Part shown: positions 6,740 through 9,736 of the stretch, in pieces
Layout: every line of letters starts with the position of its first letter
Numbering within the stretch: position 1 is the stretch's first letter
Source: JAVBOV01 sp031550205
Lineage (GTDB): Bacteria > Pseudomonadota > Alphaproteobacteria > RF32 > CAG-239
Direction: 5' to 3'
DNA: 9,736 bases
Assembly (NCBI GenBank): GCA_031550205.1
Contig: JAVBOV010000035.1
Coordinates: 1-9,736 of the forward strand
Position numbers and translations under genes: made by a program
Notes under the pieces: model-generated
What the model was told of the DNA's origin: nothing
The model's database searches: none
What the model saw: the letters and a program-made list of their open reading frames with translations, nothing else

Positions 6740-8401
6740 TTAAGGATGAGCGCCGACGGTTAAAGTTTTAGCCTGACCAAGATAATTGGTGTAGCTGAAA
6801 GTTACCGTGCCGTCCGGGTTTTCTGCGCCGATTGTGGGGTAGAAAACGTTAGAATTTCCTGTCTCATCGGCAATGTCTTGTATGCCTCGGCTGCCTAAAC
6901 TTCCACCGGCTTTCAGGAAAGAAGTATAGTTGTAATATTCACTAAATGTTCTTACGTTTGCGGGAATCCACACGCCGTCACCTTTTTGCCACACAGATAC
7001 TCTGACGTTTGAAGCGAAAGGCGGCGTGGCTTCATTCCAATTATAAAACTTTTGGAACACACCGTTGATATAGAGACTATATCCGCCTTCAGCGCCTGTG
7101 CCGTCAGGATTGTATAAAACTACAAAAGCATCTGCCAAGTTTCCGTCTTTGTCCCAAGCCACGCTGGCTCCGCATTTGTCCATGGTACCGGTGATGGCAA
7201 TGTCATAGGGGTTGGCCGCAGAAATCAGTTTTCTAAGCTCCATGGAGTTGGTATACTCTGTGGAAATGCCTCCGTATGCGGCAACAATAGTAATGTTTAC
7301 TTTTTTAACCGCAAAGATTCCGTCAGGAGTTGTTACATTTGGCAAGTCGGTTAGAGAGTGGCTTTTTACTGTGAAAGTATAATCTTCAGATTTAAAGTTA
7401 ACTTCACCGCTCAGGCCGGCTTCTTTATAGACTCCTTCTTCAGTGCCGCCAAAGAAACTTAACCCATAATTTGGGGTTGTTCCCAAGCTTACCAGATATT
7501 CTTTGCGGAATTTATTCAGACTGATGTTGTTACCTTCTGTTCTTGTTCCGCTGGCAATTTTGCTACCGTACGACCCAGCAGGAGCTATGTTAAAATCGTT
7601 CACAACAGCAACATAACTTGAATAATCGGAAAAAGTGACAGAGTTCTGATAAGTTACTTCCCTTCTTCCGGCTTCAATCTTTTGTCCTGCGTTATTAACT
7701 TTGACCAACATGAAAGAAGACTTGCGGCCTTCAAGCAGAAAATCTTTGCCTTCAATGCTGACGTCTCTTAGAGCTTCTTTACTGACTAAAGCAATGACTT
7801 TAAGCTCAATATTTTCGCCGGAGTTATCAGAATTGGTGACCTTGAACAAAAGCTTATTCTCATGTTGAGAATAAATCATGCCTTCAGAAACGGTGTCTTT
7901 GCTCAGAGCCGTTACAGTATTAGAAACCAATTCGGCTGAGGTAAAGTTCGGCACCCCGGCGACTTCGGCTTTGTGTTCGCCTTCAGAAACATATACGCGG
8001 CCGCTTTCAAGCTTTATTGTGGTTGTAAGACCGCCAGAGAAAGTCCAAGTATAGTTTTTGGTCTTTAGCTCGTTTGTTTCTTGCTCGGTAATTGTTGGCG
8101 TCGGTTTGCCTAAATTGCCGTCACCTGCTTTAAGGGTTGTTAAGTTTGTGGAATAAACAATTTTTTGAGTTTGAGTTTTTGACTCGGAACTTTTTTGGCT
8201 GGTGCCATTGCTTTTTTCCAGAGCTTTTTCAACAGTTAAGGTGTTGGTGTAGATGATGCTGCCGGGAGTTGAGGTGTTTTTTTGTGTGCTGACGGCGGTT
8301 ACTTTGCCGCTGATGCCGTTGTTTACAATTTCCTCTTCTTCCTTTTTGCAACCGCTTAATGCCACTATGGCACTTAGCGCCAAAATCATAATTTTTTTCA
8401 T
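6740..8401 (-). CDS. Orphan lipoprotein of unknown function, 553 residues
   Basis: The N-terminus MKKIMILALSAIVALSGC is a clear lipoprotein signal: two Lys, a hydrophobic core, and the lipobox LSGC with Cys18 as the lipidated residue. KKEEEE follows, so there is no Asp at +2 and outer-membrane sorting is plausible. Residues 25-90 are Ser/Thr/Lys-rich, like a flexible tether. The rest alternates Thr, Ser, Gly and aromatic residues in a beta-rich pattern, as in surface beta-sandwich proteins, and ends in GTVTFSYTNY...LTVGAHP. Apart from Cys18 there is only one Cys (MDKCGAS), so no disulfide network is likely. No family was recognised. The start is the first ATG and fits the signal peptide, but no Shine-Dalgarno sequence is visible in the AT-rich leader. 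It stands alone, 281 bases from the next gene, with its own terminator. Confidence 0.9.
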   Translation of the reverse strand: MKKIMILALSAIVALSGCKKEEEEIVNNGISGKVTAVSTQKNTSTPGSIIYTNTLTVEKALEKSNGTSQKSSESKTQTQKIVYSTNLTTLKAGDGNLGKPTPTITEQETNELKTKNYTWTFSGGLTTTIKLESGRVYVSEGEHKAEVAGVPNFTSAELVSNTVTALSKDTVSEGMIYSQHENKLLFKVTNSDNSGENIELKVIALVSKEALRDVSIEGKDFLLEGRKSSFMLVKVNNAGQKIEAGRREVTYQNSVTFSDYSSYVAVVNDFNIAPAGSYGSKIASGTRTEGNNISLNKFRKEYLVSLGTTPNYGLSFFGGTEEGVYKEAGLSGEVNFKSEDYTFTVKSHSLTDLPNVTTPDGIFAVKKVNITIVAAYGGISTEYTNSMELRKLISAANPYDIAITGTMDKCGASVAWDKDGNLADAFVVLYNPDGTGAEGGYSLYINGVFQKFYNWNEATPPFASNVRVSVWQKGDGVWIPANVRTFSEYYNYTSFLKAGGSLGSRGIQDIADETGNSNVFYPTIGAENPDGTVTFSYTNYLGQAKTLTVGAHP

Positions 8402-8461
8402 TTTAATAAAATTTTTGGTGAATAATTTATTTTGTTTTTTTGTTTGTTTTTATTTGAACAT

Positions 8462-8500
8462 TGTCATTATGAGGAGCGTTAGCGACGTAATAATCTCGGC
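8462..8500 (+). repeat. Palindromic repeat, diverged copy A
   Basis: TGTCATTATGAGGAGCG at the left and AATCTCGGC at the right match, with substitutions, the GTCATTGCGAG...GGCAATCTC repeat seen at 3134 in the opposite orientation. The interior AGCGTTAGCGACG is imperfectly self-complementary. It lies 61 bases upstream of the lipoprotein start. Confidence 0.55.
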
Positions 8501-8512
8501 TAAATCAATTTG

Positions 8513-8554
8513 CCGGGATCATCACGGCCTAAAGGCCTCATGATGCCGTTTTTT
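8513..8554 (+). repeat. Palindromic repeat, copy B, inverted to A, with T6 tail
   Basis: GATCATCACGGCCT, AA, AGGCCTCATGATGCC forms a stem with the core GGCCT-AA-AGGCC and outer arms ATCAT/ATGAT. Six T follow (8549-8554). The end CATGATGCCGTTTTTTCT parallels CAATGACGTTTTTTCT of the copy at 3134-3174. With copy A it forms a head-to-head pair about 12 bases apart. Confidence 0.6.
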
Positions 8555-8636
8555 CTTTATTGTCTGAAAAAATTATGCATCCTTAGTAATGATACATCAT
8601 AATGCAATAGAATAATTTTTTGAATGTTTATCTTTG

Positions 8637-8668
8637 ACACCGCCAGAGAAAGTTTGCTCTGGCGGTGT
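8637..8668. terminator. Perfect 12-bp stem-loop after the Cys-rich gene
   Basis: ACACCGCCAGAG (8637-8648) and CTCTGGCGGTGT (8657-8668) pair perfectly around an 8-base loop, 14 bases past the TAA of the minus-strand gene. The only T run (8668-8671) is on the plus-strand side. On the minus strand the stem is followed by CAAAGA, so as a terminator for that gene it lacks the usual U-tract. It may act as a 3' end protector or a weak terminator. Confidence 0.6.
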
Positions 8669-8682
8669 TTTGTTGGCTGAGG

Positions 8683-9736
8683 TTAGCTACACTGACCTGG
8701 TATGGGACTAGGCAGAGCGCGGTTACACTGGTCTTCAAATTCATAAGCTTCAGTATACCATGCAAGCTCATCATACGCTCTGGTCTGTGGATCTGGATCT
8801 GGACACTGCTGGTTTCTGTATAACGATTGACCCAGATAGTAATCCCACCCATCGCAGTCTAGTCTACAGTTGCTGTAACATTTTCTGGTACCTCCAGTGT
8901 TCTGATGAGAATCACATTTGGTTTTATAATCAGGGCCATAAGTGCTCATTCCATGAGATTCGCAGGTGCCGCAATTTTTATAGCAACGGCTTGTACCCAG
9001 CATATATTCATTACAATACTGGTTGGATAGAGGTAAATTTGTTGAAGCTCCGTCTTCAGCACAGGTTGCACAACGCTTATAACATTTTGTTCCATAGTCA
9101 CCTGTCATAACTTCACAGGTGGTACCTGTATCGTAATTTGTCCATAGGTTACCCATTTGATCACATTTTATACAGTGTGCACAATTATAGTATAGAGTGG
9201 TATAATAAGGGGTTTTATAACAAAGACCGCTTGAAGAGCTAAATAATAACGGATTACCATCAGGAACTGATCCCCCGTCACTCACGTGGATATCAAAATA
9301 ATATGCATAACTAACACTACTACTATACCCCGTGAGTGTTTCTGAACACAGAATTTTTCTGCACTTATAATAGCAAGTTGCAGTGCCACTTTGTAGTTCA
9401 AATTGGGCAGATCCTTCGCACTTTTCATAAGCTGCTGGAGCTGCAGTTCTATATAGACCAGTCGGTGTAGCCTCACAAGTTGCAGGTAATGAAGGCTGGC
9501 AGCTTGTATATTTGGTTCCGCCTGCGTCGGTGCAAGGCGTGCCGATGCCGGCAGTGGTACAGGTTACATAATTGCTGGGGCAGGCGCACTCGGAGAACTT
9601 GGTTCCGTCAACTGCGCAGGCCTTACCGGCAACGCCGACTTTCGGGCTGGTGCAGGCAGCGTAGGCATCGCCGCATTTACAGTTTTGGTATTTTTGGCCG
9701 CCGTCAGCAGTACAGGCAGTGCCGACGCCCTCAACA
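8683..9736 (-). CDS. Cysteine-rich repetitive protein, 5' end outside the window
   Basis: The frame is open from the right edge to TAA at 8683-8685, giving the last 350 residues. A GTG at 9285 lies inside this frame but is not the start. There are 34 Cys, nearly 10 percent. The first 87 or so residues hold three units of about 28-32 residues: C-x2-D/A-G-x-K-Y/F-x2-C-x-C and a later Cys (units start at Cys 8, 40 and 68; the third loses one Cys). Residues 128-300 use another motif, G-T-x(1-2)-C-Y-x2-C-x2/3-C, at least four times (CYYKCRKILC, CYKRCATC, CYKNCGTC, CYSNCRLDC). It ends CNRALPSPIPGQCS. Such density implies disulfides, hence an exported or surface protein, but the signal peptide is out of view. 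No family was recognised. The first motif class runs at about 60 percent GC, the later part at 33-45 percent. Confidence 0.85.
   Translation of the reverse strand, partial: VEGVGTACTADGGQKYQNCKCGDAYAACTSPKVGVAGKACAVDGTKFSECACPSNYVTCTTAGIGTPCTDAGGTKYTSCQPSLPATCEATPTGLYRTAAPAAYEKCEGSAQFELQSGTATCYYKCRKILCSETLTGYSSSVSYAYYFDIHVSDGGSVPDGNPLLFSSSSGLCYKTPYYTTLYYNCAHCIKCDQMGNLWTNYDTGTTCEVMTGDYGTKCYKRCATCAEDGASTNLPLSNQYCNEYMLGTSRCYKNCGTCESHGMSTYGPDYKTKCDSHQNTGGTRKCYSNCRLDCDGWDYYLGQSLYRNQQCPDPDPQTRAYDELAWYTEAYEFEDQCNRALPSPIPGQCS

Noticed and set aside
8253..8543. 96-residue plus-strand frame
   Set aside because: It starts inside the antisense of the lipoprotein signal region and runs through repeat DNA. 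No ribosome site is visible.
8628..8852. 74-residue minus-strand frame overlapping the Cys-rich gene end
   Set aside because: It overlaps the Cys-rich frame out of phase, includes the stem-loop, and shows no coding features.
9283..9285. GTG as start of a 200-residue Cys-rich protein
   Set aside because: The same frame stays open with in-register Cys motifs to the window edge, so the real start lies upstream.
9282..9476. 64-residue minus-strand frame
   Set aside because: Considered as a frameshifted part of the Cys-rich gene. The Cys-rich frame is itself continuous through this stretch, so no frameshift is needed.
9481..9736. CRISPR-like periodic repeats
   Set aside because: The period of about 85-95 bases matches the protein repeat unit, and the units are diverged and in frame with no spacer structure.

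Overview
The window reads as chromosomal DNA from an uncultured, probably host-associated Gram-negative bacterium, most likely an alphaproteobacterium. This is inference. It rests on a lipoprotein with a clean lipobox, moderate GC with AT-rich gaps, and many short palindromic repeats of the GTCATTGCGAG...GGCAATC type. Related repeats are widespread in alphaproteobacterial and other uncultured genomes. No rRNA, tRNA, CRISPR array, transposase or phage gene was seen.

Layout, left to right. (1) Positions 1-3025, minus strand: a two-gene operon of very charged, Lys/Glu-rich soluble proteins of unknown function. The upstream gene encodes 758 residues. The downstream gene starts 11 bases after it and runs off the left edge. 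A good extended -10 promoter lies just upstream of the pair. The downstream gene carries one complete palindromic repeat in frame, and a second short repeat-like block. (2) Positions 3026-3459: a divergent intergenic region with three or four repeat units, a candidate G-quadruplex, a candidate ileS promoter and a small leader hairpin. (3) Positions 3460-6555, plus strand: a full-length isoleucyl-tRNA synthetase of the eukaryote-like (IleS2) type, the only gene here with a secure function. (4) Positions 6556-6739: a composite repeat followed by a symmetrical terminator that serves two convergent genes. (5) Positions 6740-8401, minus strand: a 553-residue orphan lipoprotein. (6) Positions 8402-8682: two head-to-head repeats and a perfect 12-bp stem-loop. 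(7) Positions 8683-9736, minus strand: the last 350 residues of a cysteine-rich repetitive protein (34 Cys) whose start lies beyond the right edge.

The genes do not form one pathway. IleS is housekeeping. The lipoprotein is predicted to be membrane-anchored, and the Cys-rich protein is probably exported. The charged operon looks like accessory cytosolic or secreted proteins. The most interesting features are repeats that have become protein-coding, a strong internal start site in the 758-residue gene, repeat units that carry their own T-tract, and a Cys-rich protein whose base composition and repeat type change abruptly along its length.
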